From: Dehalococcoidia bacterium
GTDB lineage: Bacteria; Chloroflexota; Dehalococcoidia; Dehalococcoidales; JAUXAE01
Length of the DNA: 24,746 nucleotides
Direction: 5' to 3'
NCBI GenBank assembly: GCA_030665535.1
Contig: DAOUZU010000005.1
Location: forward strand, 1 to 24,746
Below are positions 16,443 to 24,145 of the stretch, one piece after another. A program made the position numbers and the translations under genes. Position 1 is the first letter of the stretch. Every line of letters begins with the position of its first letter. The notes beneath the pieces were generated by a model. It did not search any database. It saw only the letters and a list, made by a program, of their open reading frames with translations, and had not been told where the DNA came from.

Positions 16443-18638
16443 ATGGATTTCTCGGAGTTGTTGGAGAAGGCGGGGCAGTATCTTCCCGCGGAGAAATTGA
16501 AGGTAATAGAGGATGCCTACCACTTTGCCCTAAAAGCCCACGAGGGGCAGCTTAGAAAATCCGGCGAGCCCTTCGTAGAGCACCCACTCCATGTGGCCTA
16601 TTCCCTGGCTGAGCTTCAACTTGACGCCAGTTCGCTGGCCGCTGCCCTGCTGCACGACGTCCTCGAGGATAGCGACGTGCCCCTGGCTGTGGTGGAGGAA
16701 AAATTTGGCCAGGAGATTGCCAAACTGGTTGACGGGGTCACCAAGCTGGGCCGTCTATCGCTGGCCGTCCCCGGTGAGGCCAGGAGAGGCGGCGGCGCCT
16801 CTATCCGGCAGCAGGCGGAGAACCTCAGAAAGATGCTGGTGGCGATGGCCGAGGACCTGCGCGTGGTGTTCATTAAACTGGCCGATAGGCTGCACAACAT
16901 GCGCACCCTGGACGCTCTTTCCCGGGAAAAGAGACGTAAGATAGCCACCGAGACGATGGAGATTTACGCCCCGCTAGCCCACCGCCTGGGCATCTGGGAG
17001 CTCAAGTGGCAGCTTGAGGACCTGGCCTTTCAGCACCTGGAGCCGCAGAAGTACCGCCAGGTGGTGAAGCTGGTAGCCGACCGCAGGGTGCAGCGGGAGC
17101 AGATGATAACCCGGGTAATCGCCGTATTAAAGAAAGAGTTCGAACAGGTGGGCCTTAAGGCCGATATCTCCGGCCGGCCGAAGCACTTCTACAGCATTCA
17201 CCACAAGATCAAGCGCTACGCCGCCCAGGGCAAGGAGTTCGATGATATACACGACCTGCTGGCCATCAGGGTGCTGGTGGCCACAGTGCCCGATTGCTAC
17301 AACGCCGTGGGTATTATCCACAGCCTGTGGCGCCCCATCCCCGGCGCCTTTGACGACTTCATCGCCAATCCCAGGCAGAACGGCTACCAGTCGCTGCATA
17401 CCGCCGTCAGGGACCTGGGGATAACCCCCCTGGAGTTTCAGATAAGGACGCGTGAGATGCACCATGTGGCCGAGTACGGCATCGCCGCCCACTGGCGCTA
17501 CAAGGAGGGGGAGAAGGAGGACATCCGCTTTGAGGAGAGGATAGGCTGGTTGCGCCAGTTGATCGACTGGCACCGCGAGCTTTCCGGCGCCGAGGAGTTT
17601 TTGGAATCGGTAAAGACGGATATCTTCATCGACCAGGTCTTCGTCTTCACCCCGAAAGGGGAGATTAAAGATCTGCCCAAAGGGGCGACGCCTATAGATC
17701 TCGCCTACCGCATCCATACCGAGCTGGGCCATAGCTGCGTCGGCGCCAAGGTGAACGGCAAGATGGTGCCGCTCAACTACCAGCTGAATAACGGCGACGT
17801 GGTCAGTATCATATCCACCAAGAAGTCCAAGGGCCCCAGCCGTGACTGGCTGAACCCCCACCTGGGCTACGTGAAAACATCCCACGCCCGGGAGAAGATG
17901 AGGCAGTGGTTTAAGAAGGGGGAGCGGGCGGATAACATAGAGCGCGGCCGTGAGATGCTGGAGAAGCAGATGCGGCAGCTGGGGGTGAAGCTGAGCGGCC
18001 GGGAGGCGCTGGCCAAGCAGTTCGACTATAAAACCCTGGACGACTTTCTCGCCGCCGTCGGTTACGGTGGTGTTTCCGGCCACCAGATTGCCTTAAAGCT
18101 GGCCGATGCCGAGGAGCGGCCGCGGCTGGTACCGGAGGGGACTGCCCCAACCTCAATCAAGCCACCGGCCACGGCCGTCCGGGTGACCGGCGTCGGCGAC
18201 CTACTGACCAGTAACGCCGGCTGCTGCCGCCCCGTGCCCGGTGATGATATCGTCGGCTATGTTACTCGCTCGCGCGGCGTAACCGTGCACCGCCGGGACT
18301 GCTACAATGTCGTCAACGAGGAGGAAAAGGAGCGCCTCATAAAGGTACAGTGGGGGCATCCTGATTCCCTCTACCCGGTGGCCGTTCAGGTTGAGGCCTG
18401 GGACAGGGTGGGGCTGGCGCGGGATCTCACCGCCATCGTCGCCGAAGAGAAAGTGAACATAACCCACATGGCTGTCACCGAGCACGAAGACGGCACCACG
18501 ACCCTTCGCTTCATCCTGGAGTCCAAAGGACTTGCCCAATTGAGCCGTCTTATGTTAAAAATAGATGGCGTCCGTGGTGTCATCAACGTTACCCGCGTCG
18601 GTGACGAGTCTACGGTCAAGCCCAGCCGGAAGGCATAG
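16443..18638 (+). CDS. rel: Bifunctional (p)ppGpp synthetase/hydrolase (Rel/SpoT type)
   Basis: Makes and degrades the alarmone (p)ppGpp in the stringent response. 731 aa with the full layout. The HD hydrolase domain keeps His47 and HDVLED (71-76), so hydrolysis should be active, unlike E. coli RelA. The synthetase domain has GRPKHFYSIHHK and NGYQSLHT. A TGS domain follows (VFVFTPKGEIKDLPKGATPIDLAYRIHTELGH), then a zinc-finger-like helper region (CCRPVPGDDIVG...RRDCYN), and a C-terminal ACT domain (~655-725). As it seems to be the only long Rel in view it is likely bifunctional. The ribosome-binding site GAGGG is only 2 bp from the ATG, with another AGGG further up, so translation may be weak. 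rpsT follows after 30 bp. MazG and Obg, both ppGpp-linked in other bacteria, are encoded in the same window. Confidence 0.95.
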   Translation: MDFSELLEKAGQYLPAEKLKVIEDAYHFALKAHEGQLRKSGEPFVEHPLHVAYSLAELQLDASSLAAALLHDVLEDSDVPLAVVEEKFGQEIAKLVDGVTKLGRLSLAVPGEARRGGGASIRQQAENLRKMLVAMAEDLRVVFIKLADRLHNMRTLDALSREKRRKIATETMEIYAPLAHRLGIWELKWQLEDLAFQHLEPQKYRQVVKLVADRRVQREQMITRVIAVLKKEFEQVGLKADISGRPKHFYSIHHKIKRYAAQGKEFDDIHDLLAIRVLVATVPDCYNAVGIIHSLWRPIPGAFDDFIANPRQNGYQSLHTAVRDLGITPLEFQIRTREMHHVAEYGIAAHWRYKEGEKEDIRFEERIGWLRQLIDWHRELSGAEEFLESVKTDIFIDQVFVFTPKGEIKDLPKGATPIDLAYRIHTELGHSCVGAKVNGKMVPLNYQLNNGDVVSIISTKKSKGPSRDWLNPHLGYVKTSHAREKMRQWFKKGERADNIERGREMLEKQMRQLGVKLSGREALAKQFDYKTLDDFLAAVGYGGVSGHQIALKLADAEERPRLVPEGTAPTSIKPPATAVRVTGVGDLLTSNAGCCRPVPGDDIVGYVTRSRGVTVHRRDCYNVVNEEEKERLIKVQWGHPDSLYPVAVQVEAWDRVGLARDLTAIVAEEKVNITHMAVTEHEDGTTTLRFILESKGLAQLSRLMLKIDGVRGVINVTRVGDESTVKPSRKA

Positions 18639-18668
18639 CAATAAAGTGGTACATCAGGAGGTAGATAC

Positions 18669-18950
18669 TTGCCCAATACTCAATCGGCAACAAGACAGGT
18701 ACGAGTGAATGCCAGGAAGAGCCTGAGGAACAAGTCCGTCCGCAGTCTGCTCAAGTCCAACATTATAAAGGCGGAGAAGCTCATCTTCTCTGGCGAGCTT
18801 AAAGAGGCCGAGGAGGCGGTGGTTACCGCTACCAGCTCCCTGGATAAGGCAGCCGGCAAGGGGATAATAGTGGCCAACAGCGCCGCCCGGCGCAAGGCGC
18901 GGCTTGTAAAGAAGCTGAACCAGGCCAGGCTCCAGAAGCCGGCCAAATAG
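18669..18950 (+). CDS. rpsT: 30S ribosomal protein S20
   Basis: Primary 16S rRNA-binding protein, 93 aa, highly basic, all-helical. The start MPNTQSATRQVRVNARKSLRN and the ANSAARRKARLVKKLNQ block are typical. The start codon is TTG, fixed by a perfect AGGAGG seven bases upstream. In E. coli rpsT also begins with UUG and is feedback-regulated through it, so the weak start may be functional here too; that is an analogy. Downstream is a terminator shared with the lexA promoter region. The gene follows rel by 30 bp and may be expressed from the rel promoter, since no separate promoter is obvious. Confidence 0.95.
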   Translation: MPNTQSATRQVRVNARKSLRNKSVRSLLKSNIIKAEKLIFSGELKEAEEAVVTATSSLDKAAGKGIIVANSAARRKARLVKKLNQARLQKPAK

Positions 18951-18971
18951 CCCCACCAGCCCCAAGCAAGG

Positions 18972-19011
18972 AAGCCCTCGTTAATACAACCATTGACAAA
19001 GGGGCTTTTTT
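18972..19011 (+). terminator. Rho-independent terminator of rpsT, overlapping the lexA promoter
   Basis: Stem AAGCCCT (18972-18978) with GGGGCTT (19001-19007, one G-U pair) and a T-run 19006-19011. The loop is long (~22 nt). The 3' arm and T-run lie exactly in the spacer between the lexA -35 and -10. An alternative 5' arm AGCCCC (18958-18963) could also pair with GGGGCT. Confidence 0.6.
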
Positions 19012-19021
19012 GCGTTAGAAT
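18993..19021 (+). promoter_or_regulatory. Promoter of lexA
   Basis: -35 TTGACA (18993-18998), a 17-bp spacer, and -10 TAGAAT (19016-19021). The start is expected at about 19027-19030, inside the SOS box and within a few bases of the first ATG. Confidence 0.8.
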
Positions 19022-19024
19022 TCA

Positions 19025-19036
19025 GAACATATGTTC
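19025..19036 (+). promoter_or_regulatory. SOS box (LexA operator) of lexA
   Basis: GAACATATGTTC, a perfect 12-bp palindrome that matches the core of the Gram-positive-type SOS box (CGAACRNRYGTTYC, as in Bacillus). It lies just downstream of the -10, covers the expected transcription start, and includes the first in-frame ATG (19031-19033). LexA binding would block initiation, giving autoregulation. This is the only perfect copy I found in the window. Confidence 0.85.
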
Positions 19037-19687
19037 AATATGAAGCAGGACAAGGCGAAAGCGCTTTCACGGAAGCAGCGGCAGGCGGTGGACTTCATCG
19101 GTCGTTTTCTGGCCAAAAAAGGCTACCCGCCCACTATCCGGGATATCGTCGCCGGCTGCAACTTGAGCTCTACCTCGGTAGCCAGCTACAACCTGAATAT
19201 CCTGGAAAAGCTGGGCTACATCCGCCGTCAGCGGGATGTATCGCGCGGTATTGAGCTTCTCTCCCGTTCCCCGGCGCCGGGGCGGGTGCCCCTGGTAGGC
19301 CTGATTGCCGCCGGGCAGCCCATACCGGTGCCGGAGGCGGCTACCTGGGAGACGGCCACCGATGCCGAGACCATTGAGGTCGGCGCCGATGTCACCCGGG
19401 GGCAGACGGACATCTACGCCCTCAGGGTGAAGGGAACCTCCATGATAGACGCCCTGATAAACGACGGTGACATCGTGCTGCTACAGCCGGCCGATGCCGT
19501 GGACAACGGCCAGATGGCCGCCGTATGGCTCAAGGACGAGAAAGAGGCCACCCTGAAGAGGTTCTACTCCGAGCCGGGCCGCGTCCGCCTGCAGCCGGCC
19601 AACAGCCGGATGAAACCCCTTTACACGAAACCGGAAAACGTGGCGATACAGGGCCGGGTGGTGGCCGTCATCCGGCAGCTGACCTAG
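19031..19687 (+). CDS. lexA: SOS repressor LexA
   Basis: Transcriptional repressor that self-cleaves when RecA filaments form. 218 aa. The N-terminal winged helix-turn-helix spans ~11-75 (SRKQRQAVDFIGRFL, then SSTSVASYNLNILEKLGYI). The cleavage site is Ala94-Gly95 in LIAAGQPIP. The catalytic dyad is Ser137 (GTSMIDA) and Lys176 (EATLKRF). The start is uncertain: ATG 19031 lies in the SOS box, ATG 19040 is three codons later, and neither has a Shine-Dalgarno. With the promoter just upstream the mRNA would have 1-12 leader bases, so a leaderless transcript is likely. A fresh promoter for the aldolase gene follows right after the stop. Confidence 0.95.
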   Translation: MFNMKQDKAKALSRKQRQAVDFIGRFLAKKGYPPTIRDIVAGCNLSSTSVASYNLNILEKLGYIRRQRDVSRGIELLSRSPAPGRVPLVGLIAAGQPIPVPEAATWETATDAETIEVGADVTRGQTDIYALRVKGTSMIDALINDGDIVLLQPADAVDNGQMAAVWLKDEKEATLKRFYSEPGRVRLQPANSRMKPLYTKPENVAIQGRVVAVIRQLT

Positions 19688-19690
19688 GGT

Positions 19691-19720
19691 TTGCATTTTA
19701 CCGCCAAAGGTATATACAAT
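19691..19720 (+). promoter_or_regulatory. Promoter of the class II aldolase gene
   Basis: -35 TTGCAT (19691-19696), then either TATACA at 19713-19718 (16-bp spacer) or TACAAT at 19715-19720 (18-bp spacer). It begins 3 bp after the lexA stop codon, giving an independent transcript. Confidence 0.5.
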
Positions 19721-19746
19721 TGGCTTAGCCAGTACCGGAGGCGGCC

Positions 19747-20310
19747 TTGATACTAGCCCAGTTTCAAACAGTAGGCAGCGACCTTTTTCGCCGCGGCCTT
19801 GTTTCCTCCCACACCGGCAATATGAGCATCCGCCTCGGCGACCGTATCATAATCACCCGCCGCGGCAGCCAGCTGGGCAACCTCAAAGAGCAGGACCTCA
19901 TTGAAACTGGACTTAACAAGAACGACCGCAACACGCCGCTGGCCTCGGTAGAGCTGCCGGCTCACCGTGCCATTTACCAACAGACGACGGCCCTGGCTGT
20001 GGTTCATGCCCACCCGCCGCACGCCATCGCCCTGTCCATGAGCGAGACGGAGATAGTGCCCAACGGCGCTGATATACGGGCCGAGGTGGGCCGGGTGCCC
20101 GTACTGGGTGGGGATATGGACACCAGTCCCGGTGGCCTGGAGGATGTCATCTCCGCCGGCCTGAAAGACCACCACATAGTGATGATCTGCAGCCACGGCA
20201 GTTTTGCCGCCGGCCAGCTTCTTGAGGAGGCCTATAAGTACACCGCCTTCCTTGAGGAAAGCAGTCAGGTTATCTGGCTGGTTAAGACGCTGGATGCCCG
20301 ACGGCGCTAA
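19747..20310 (+). CDS. Class II aldolase/adducin family protein
   Basis: 187-aa zinc-dependent aldolase fold, related to L-fuculose-phosphate aldolase and methylthioribulose-phosphate dehydratase. The phosphate-binding SHTGNMSIRL (21-30) and ITRRGSQLG are present. The catalytic acid is Glu69 in VELPAHRAIY. The zinc ligands His87 and His89 lie in VVHAHPPHA and His150 in SHGSFAAG. All metal ligands are kept, so it should be active, but the substrate cannot be told from sequence. The start is TTG, with GGAGG five bases upstream. No sugar kinase or isomerase neighbours point to a pathway. Its stop overlaps the stop of plsY on the other strand (4 bp). Confidence 0.88.
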   Translation: MILAQFQTVGSDLFRRGLVSSHTGNMSIRLGDRIIITRRGSQLGNLKEQDLIETGLNKNDRNTPLASVELPAHRAIYQQTTALAVVHAHPPHAIALSMSETEIVPNGADIRAEVGRVPVLGGDMDTSPGGLEDVISAGLKDHHIVMICSHGSFAAGQLLEEAYKYTAFLEESSQVIWLVKTLDARRR

Positions 20311-20951
20311 ACATCTGCCTTCTTCTTTCCGCTGATGCCGCTTCTGTCAACACCGAAAGCCCCCATTCCTTGTTCCTTTACCGAGGAAAGTAGTGTGGGC
20401 AGGAACTTGAGGCCGATTATCAACAGCAGGGCCACCGCCATCAGGGTAGCCAGGCCTGATTTAACGCCAAACCAGACGAGAATGGGCAGGGCGAAGAGGC
20501 CCAGCCCCGCCGCAAGGGCCACATTGCGGGTGATGGCCAGGGGGATGATGACTATGGTGGCGAAGATGGCCAGCTCTCCCCACAACCCGTAGGCGGGCAT
20601 TATCACCAGCAGGGCGCCGAAGGCCGTCCCCAGGCCCTTGCCGCCGGAGAACCTGAGCCACACCATCCAGTTATGGCCGGCCACGGCCATAAGCCCGGCC
20701 GCCATTACCCAGGCTGGCTCTAAGCCAAGGAGTCCCCAGGCGATGGCTACCGCCGCCGCTCCCTTGGCGGCATCGGCCAGGCCCACCAGGAGACCGGCGC
20801 CGCGGCCTACCTCACGGAAGGTGTTGAGGCCGCCGATATTACCGCCGCCCAGGCGGCGGATATCCTTGCCGGTGATGCGGCGGGTGATGAGGTAGGCCGT
20901 TGGTATGGAGCCCAGCAGGTAGGCGACAACAAGGGCCAGGGCTTCGCTCAT
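20307..20951 (-). CDS. plsY: PlsY-type glycerol-3-phosphate acyltransferase
   Basis: Integral membrane enzyme that transfers acyl from acyl-phosphate to glycerol-3-phosphate, the first step of phospholipid synthesis in most bacteria. 214 aa with about five membrane helices. Motif 1 is GSIPTAYLI (14-22), motif 2 is LGGGNIGGLNTFREVG (~34-49), and motif 3 is GHNWMVWLRFSGGKGLGTAFG (~92). In motif 2 the usual GSGNxGATN has become GGGNIGGLN, so the first Ser and the Ala-Thr pair are lost; this raises the chance of a PlsY-like paralog with changed activity. The ATG has GGAGG seven bases upstream. It follows ilvE by 21 bp as the last gene of the mscS-ilvE-plsY run. Confidence 0.87.
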   Translation of the reverse strand: MSEALALVVAYLLGSIPTAYLITRRITGKDIRRLGGGNIGGLNTFREVGRGAGLLVGLADAAKGAAAVAIAWGLLGLEPAWVMAAGLMAVAGHNWMVWLRFSGGKGLGTAFGALLVIMPAYGLWGELAIFATIVIIPLAITRNVALAAGLGLFALPILVWFGVKSGLATLMAVALLLIIGLKFLPTLLSSVKEQGMGAFGVDRSGISGKKKADV

Positions 20952-20972
20952 ATAAGCGCCTCCAAGAAGAAG

Positions 20973-21890
20973 CTACTTTTTATAGACCGGGGTGCACCAG
21001 TCCAGGTACCTGGCGTTGTTACCCTTGATGACATCAAAATAAAGCTTCTGAAGTTTGGCTGTGGCCGGGCCGATACCGCTGTCCCCTATCTTGCGGTTGT
21101 CTATCTCGGACACCGGCGTTATGTGGGCGGCGGTGCCGGTTAAGAAGCACTCGTCGGCGGTGTATAGCTCACTGCGGACGATTGACCGCTCCACCGTTTC
21201 CAGGTCAAGCTCGTTCTTAGCCAGGGTGATGACGGTATCCCGGGTAATACCCATCAGGATGTTGTTGTAGATGGCCGGGGTAATCAGCCGCCCGTCTTCC
21301 ACCAGGAAGATGTTCTCGCCCCTGCCTTCGGAGACATGGCCGTCCGGCGAAAGCATTATGCCCTCGTCGTAGCCGTTCTGCATGGCCTCTGTCTTGGTCA
21401 GGGCGCTGTTTATGTAGATGCCGGCCATCTTGGCCTGGGGTGGGATTACGTTGTCGTCCGGCCGCCGCCAGGAAGAAACGGAACAGCGGGCGCTGTCCAT
21501 ATCCAGATAGCGACCCCAAGGGATGGCAAAGACCGTAAAGTCGTCCTCTAGGTCGTGCAGGCGGACGCCCAGCGCCTCGGAGCTTTTGTAGGCTAGGGGC
21601 CGGATATAGATGTCCTCTTTAAAACCGCACTTCTCCACCACGTCAATCGTAATCCGGCACAGCTCGTCGACCGAATGGGGCAGGCTTATCTTGAGCAGCT
21701 TGCAGCCGTCGGTCAGCCGCTCATAGTGCTCCCTCAGGCGGAAGATGAAAATCTGCTCCTGGCGGCTATTCCAGTTGCCCCGGATGCCCTCAAAAATGGC
21801 CGTGCCGTAGTGGAGGGCGTGGGTCATAACATTGATCCTGGCCTCGGCCAAGGGGACTATTTTCTTCTGGAAATAGGCGTATGACGGCAT
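20973..21890 (-). CDS. ilvE: Branched-chain-amino-acid aminotransferase
   Basis: PLP enzyme (fold type IV) that interconverts leucine, isoleucine and valine with their keto acids. 305 aa. Hallmarks: HYGTAIFEGIRG (27-38), RLREHYERL, the PLP lysine in PPQAKMAGIYIN (Lys154), and EGRGENIFLV (Glu188). ITRDTVITLAK and FLTGTAAHITPV further match the IlvE family. D-amino-acid transaminase and aminodeoxychorismate lyase share the fold, but the motifs fit IlvE best. The ATG has AAAGGAG eight bases upstream, lying in the 3' end of mscS; 5 bp separate the two genes, so translation may be coupled. Confidence 0.94.
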   Translation of the reverse strand: MPSYAYFQKKIVPLAEARINVMTHALHYGTAIFEGIRGNWNSRQEQIFIFRLREHYERLTDGCKLLKISLPHSVDELCRITIDVVEKCGFKEDIYIRPLAYKSSEALGVRLHDLEDDFTVFAIPWGRYLDMDSARCSVSSWRRPDDNVIPPQAKMAGIYINSALTKTEAMQNGYDEGIMLSPDGHVSEGRGENIFLVEDGRLITPAIYNNILMGITRDTVITLAKNELDLETVERSIVRSELYTADECFLTGTAAHITPVSEIDNRKIGDSGIGPATAKLQKLYFDVIKGNNARYLDWCTPVYKK

Positions 21891-21895
21891 GCCTT

Positions 21896-22771
21896 TTACT
21901 CCTTTCCTGGTAAGCCGGGCCTCTTCTCCTGCTCTCCCGGGCCGAAATAGAGCTTAACATGCGGCCAGGGAATCTCAATGCCCTCTTCGTCAAAGGTCTT
22001 CTTCAGCCTTCGTCTAAGCTCGCCGGTGACCTCCCACTGCTTGATGGGCTTGGTCTGGCCCAGTATCTTGATGTCTATACCGGAATCACCGAATTTATTT
22101 ACCCGCAGTGACTTGGGCGGCGTCTTGATAAGCTTGCCAAAGTATTCATCGTCGGCCATTTCCCGGCCTACCCTGTCTATCACCGCCATAACGCGGTCAA
22201 GGTCTTCGCCGTAGCCGACGGAAACATTCAGGTTCACCCGGGCCCAATCACGAGTGTAGTTGGAGGTAGTCGTAATCTGGCCGTTGGGGATGCTGTGGAC
22301 GATGCCGTCCAGGTCCCTGAGGACAGTCCGCCTCAGGCTGACGCTCTCCACCAGGCCGGCGATACCGGCAATCTTGGCGACATCGCCCTTGTTATACTGG
22401 TCCTCAATTACTATAAACAGGCCGTTCAGGTAGTCCTTTATCAGGCTCTGGGCGCCGAAGCCGATGGCGATACCGGCAACGCCGGCGCCGGCTATCAGCG
22501 GGGCGATATCCACGCCCACCTCGGAGAGAATCATAAAAATGGCGATAACCAGGACTATTGCGCCGGTAGCGGTGGAAAGGTAGCCGGTAAGGGTGTTAGA
22601 CCTCTTTTCCAGCTCTTCCTTAGCCCGGCGCTTCTTGCCGCGCGCGCTGACGATGCGGTGCATAGCGCGGTGGATGACGACCTTCAGTACCTGGTAGCCG
22701 ATAAAAGAAGCTACCAGGACAATAATAATGGGGATGCCGTGCTCGGTAAACCAGTTTGTCGTTTCTTCCAT
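21896..22771 (-). CDS. Small-conductance mechanosensitive channel (MscS family)
   Basis: 291-aa membrane channel that opens under tension to release solutes after hypo-osmotic shock. Three helices: ~12-33, ~66-87 and the pore-lining ~90-120. The third contains the Gly/Ala-rich APLIAGAGVAGIAIGFGAQ, then LIKDYLNGLFIVIEDQYNKGD, the family signature. The cytosolic beta and alpha/beta domains follow (SIPNGQI at ~186). The C-terminal ~15 residues are polar. The ATG has GGGAG seven bases upstream. A TATTAT at 22797-22802 may be its -10, but no good -35 accompanies it. It heads the mscS-ilvE-plsY run, whose members share no pathway. Confidence 0.93.
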   Translation of the reverse strand: MEETTNWFTEHGIPIIIVLVASFIGYQVLKVVIHRAMHRIVSARGKKRRAKEELEKRSNTLTGYLSTATGAIVLVIAIFMILSEVGVDIAPLIAGAGVAGIAIGFGAQSLIKDYLNGLFIVIEDQYNKGDVAKIAGIAGLVESVSLRRTVLRDLDGIVHSIPNGQITTTSNYTRDWARVNLNVSVGYGEDLDRVMAVIDRVGREMADDEYFGKLIKTPPKSLRVNKFGDSGIDIKILGQTKPIKQWEVTGELRRRLKKTFDEEGIEIPWPHVKLYFGPGEQEKRPGLPGKE

Positions 22772-22829
22772 AGCTAGCTCCCTGAACTGCCTAAGGATAA
22801 TACAACAATGGGCTTATTGGCAAGATGGG

Positions 22830-24056
22830 CTACCGGGACAAACTAGGCGTGGTCAGTTTGTAGCTTCCCTCGTCGTGGCCAAAGATGTCCTTTAGCTTCA
22901 GGGTGCGGCCGGTCTGGATGGCGGTGAAGCCGTACTTCCGGCGGATGCGGTCGATAGTCGTTTCCAGTATCTCCTGCCGCGCCGCCTGCGTATCCAGCAT
23001 ATCCAGCTGGCTGGCAGCCTCGCAAAACCCGGATGCTCCGATGCCGATAAGCCTTACTGCCTGCTTCTGCTGGCGGAGGGCTTTTTGCATCAGCTTCAGG
23101 CCGGTGGAGAAGATAACCTGGTCGGAATCGGTGGCCTGGTTCAGGGTCAGGCGGCGAGTCAAGGTGGTGAAATCGGCATACCTCAGCTTCAGTGTCACAC
23201 AGTGGGCCTGCCTGTTCCGCTGCCGCAGTTTGGCGCCCGCCTTTTCGCTCAGGTAACGCAGCGTGGCTTCAAGAAAGGCCCTGTCCCAGGTGTCCGTGCC
23301 GAAGGTGGTCTCCCGGCTGATGGACTTGGCCTCGGCCGGTGGCTCCACCCGGCGGCTGTCCCGGCCCCTGGCGTAGCCGTGCAGCACCTCGCCATAGGTC
23401 CCCAGATGGCCTTTCAGGGCCGACGGCGGCATGGAGGCAAGTTTGCCTATGGTGCTGATGCCCAGGCCCCTGAATATCCTTTCCGTCTTCTTGCCTATGC
23501 CGGGTAGCCTGCCGATGGCCAGTGGCTTGAGGAAGGCCGCCTCCTCACCGATAGCCACCTCCACCAGGCCGTCGGGCTTGGCCTGCTCGGAGGCAATCTT
23601 GGCCACCATCTTGGCGTTGGCGATGCCGATAGAGGCGGTTATACCCAACTCGTCTTTGATACGCTGCCTTATCTTCTCTCCCATCTGGCGGAGAGAGCCG
23701 TGCAGGGACTCAAAGCCGGTCACATCCAGGTAGGCCTCGTCGATGCCCACCGGCTGAAGGAAGGGGGAGAAGTCGGCCAGGATGGCCATGAATTTCCGGG
23801 AGGCCTGGGCGTACCTGGTGAAGCTGCCCTCGATGAAGATGGCCTGGGGGCAGAGGCGCTGGGCGGTAATCAGGGGCATGGCCGAGTGGATGCCGAAGGC
23901 ACGGGCCTCGTAGGAGGCGGCGGCGACGACACCGCGGCGGTCCGGCCGCCCGCCGACCACCACCGGCCTGTTGCGAAGCCGGGGACTGACCGCCTGCTCC
24001 ACGGAGACGAAAAAGGCGTCCAGGTCAATGTGCATTATCTTTACACAATTCGCCAT
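22830..24056 (-). CDS. dinB: DNA polymerase IV (Y-family translesion polymerase)
   Basis: Error-prone polymerase that bypasses DNA lesions. 408 aa. Palm/finger motifs: HIDLDAFFVSVEQ (catalytic Asp), VVVGGRPDRRGVVAAASYEAR, and GIDEAYLDVT with the second catalytic carboxylates. The thumb has SIGIANAKMVAKIASEQAKPDG and the helix-hairpin-helix LPGIGKKTERIFRGLGI. The little-finger domain covers ~245-350. No clear beta-clamp-binding peptide of the QLxLF type is evident at the C-terminus; ~50 extra residues follow the little finger. Start: ATG at 24054-24056, with ATG at 24033-24035 (MHIDLDAFF) as an alternative. Neither has a Shine-Dalgarno, and the -10 lies 8 bp away, so it may be leaderless. No perfect SOS box is present. 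Confidence 0.94.
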   Translation of the reverse strand: MANCVKIMHIDLDAFFVSVEQAVSPRLRNRPVVVGGRPDRRGVVAAASYEARAFGIHSAMPLITAQRLCPQAIFIEGSFTRYAQASRKFMAILADFSPFLQPVGIDEAYLDVTGFESLHGSLRQMGEKIRQRIKDELGITASIGIANAKMVAKIASEQAKPDGLVEVAIGEEAAFLKPLAIGRLPGIGKKTERIFRGLGISTIGKLASMPPSALKGHLGTYGEVLHGYARGRDSRRVEPPAEAKSISRETTFGTDTWDRAFLEATLRYLSEKAGAKLRQRNRQAHCVTLKLRYADFTTLTRRLTLNQATDSDQVIFSTGLKLMQKALRQQKQAVRLIGIGASGFCEAASQLDMLDTQAARQEILETTIDRIRRKYGFTAIQTGRTLKLKDIFGHDEGSYKLTTPSLSR

Positions 24057-24064
24057 ATACGTTC

Positions 24065-24070
24065 AGTATA
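24065..24070 (-). promoter_or_regulatory. -10 element of dinB
   Basis: On the minus strand TATACT (24065-24070) ends 8 bp before the ATG, so transcription should begin 1-3 bases before the start codon. It is followed at once by GAACGTATATGG, which has one half of a LexA site (GAAC) in about the position where lexA has its operator; the other half is not conserved. No convincing -35. Confidence 0.42.
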
Positions 24071-24093
24071 CCAGTAGAATTGGTAGGAAACCA

Positions 24094-24122
24094 TTGGGGA
24101 AATAAACAGTGTTGTGTATAGT
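24094..24122 (+). promoter_or_regulatory. Promoter of the AT-rich mini-operon
   Basis: -35 TTGGGG (24094-24099), a 17-bp spacer, and -10 TATAGT (24117-24122). A strong AGGAGG (24135-24140) and the ATG of the 21-codon ORF follow. It points away from dinB. Confidence 0.45.
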
Positions 24123-24145
24123 TAAGCTTTCTGTAGGAGGATGGC

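Noticed and set aside
17127..18083. A 318-codon minus-strand open frame inside rel
   Set aside because: It is antisense to conserved Rel domains, and the composition follows from codon bias of the real gene.
24046..24064. A true SOS box at dinB
   Set aside because: Only the GAAC half is present; GTTC is missing. It is reported as a degenerate half-site and not as an operator.
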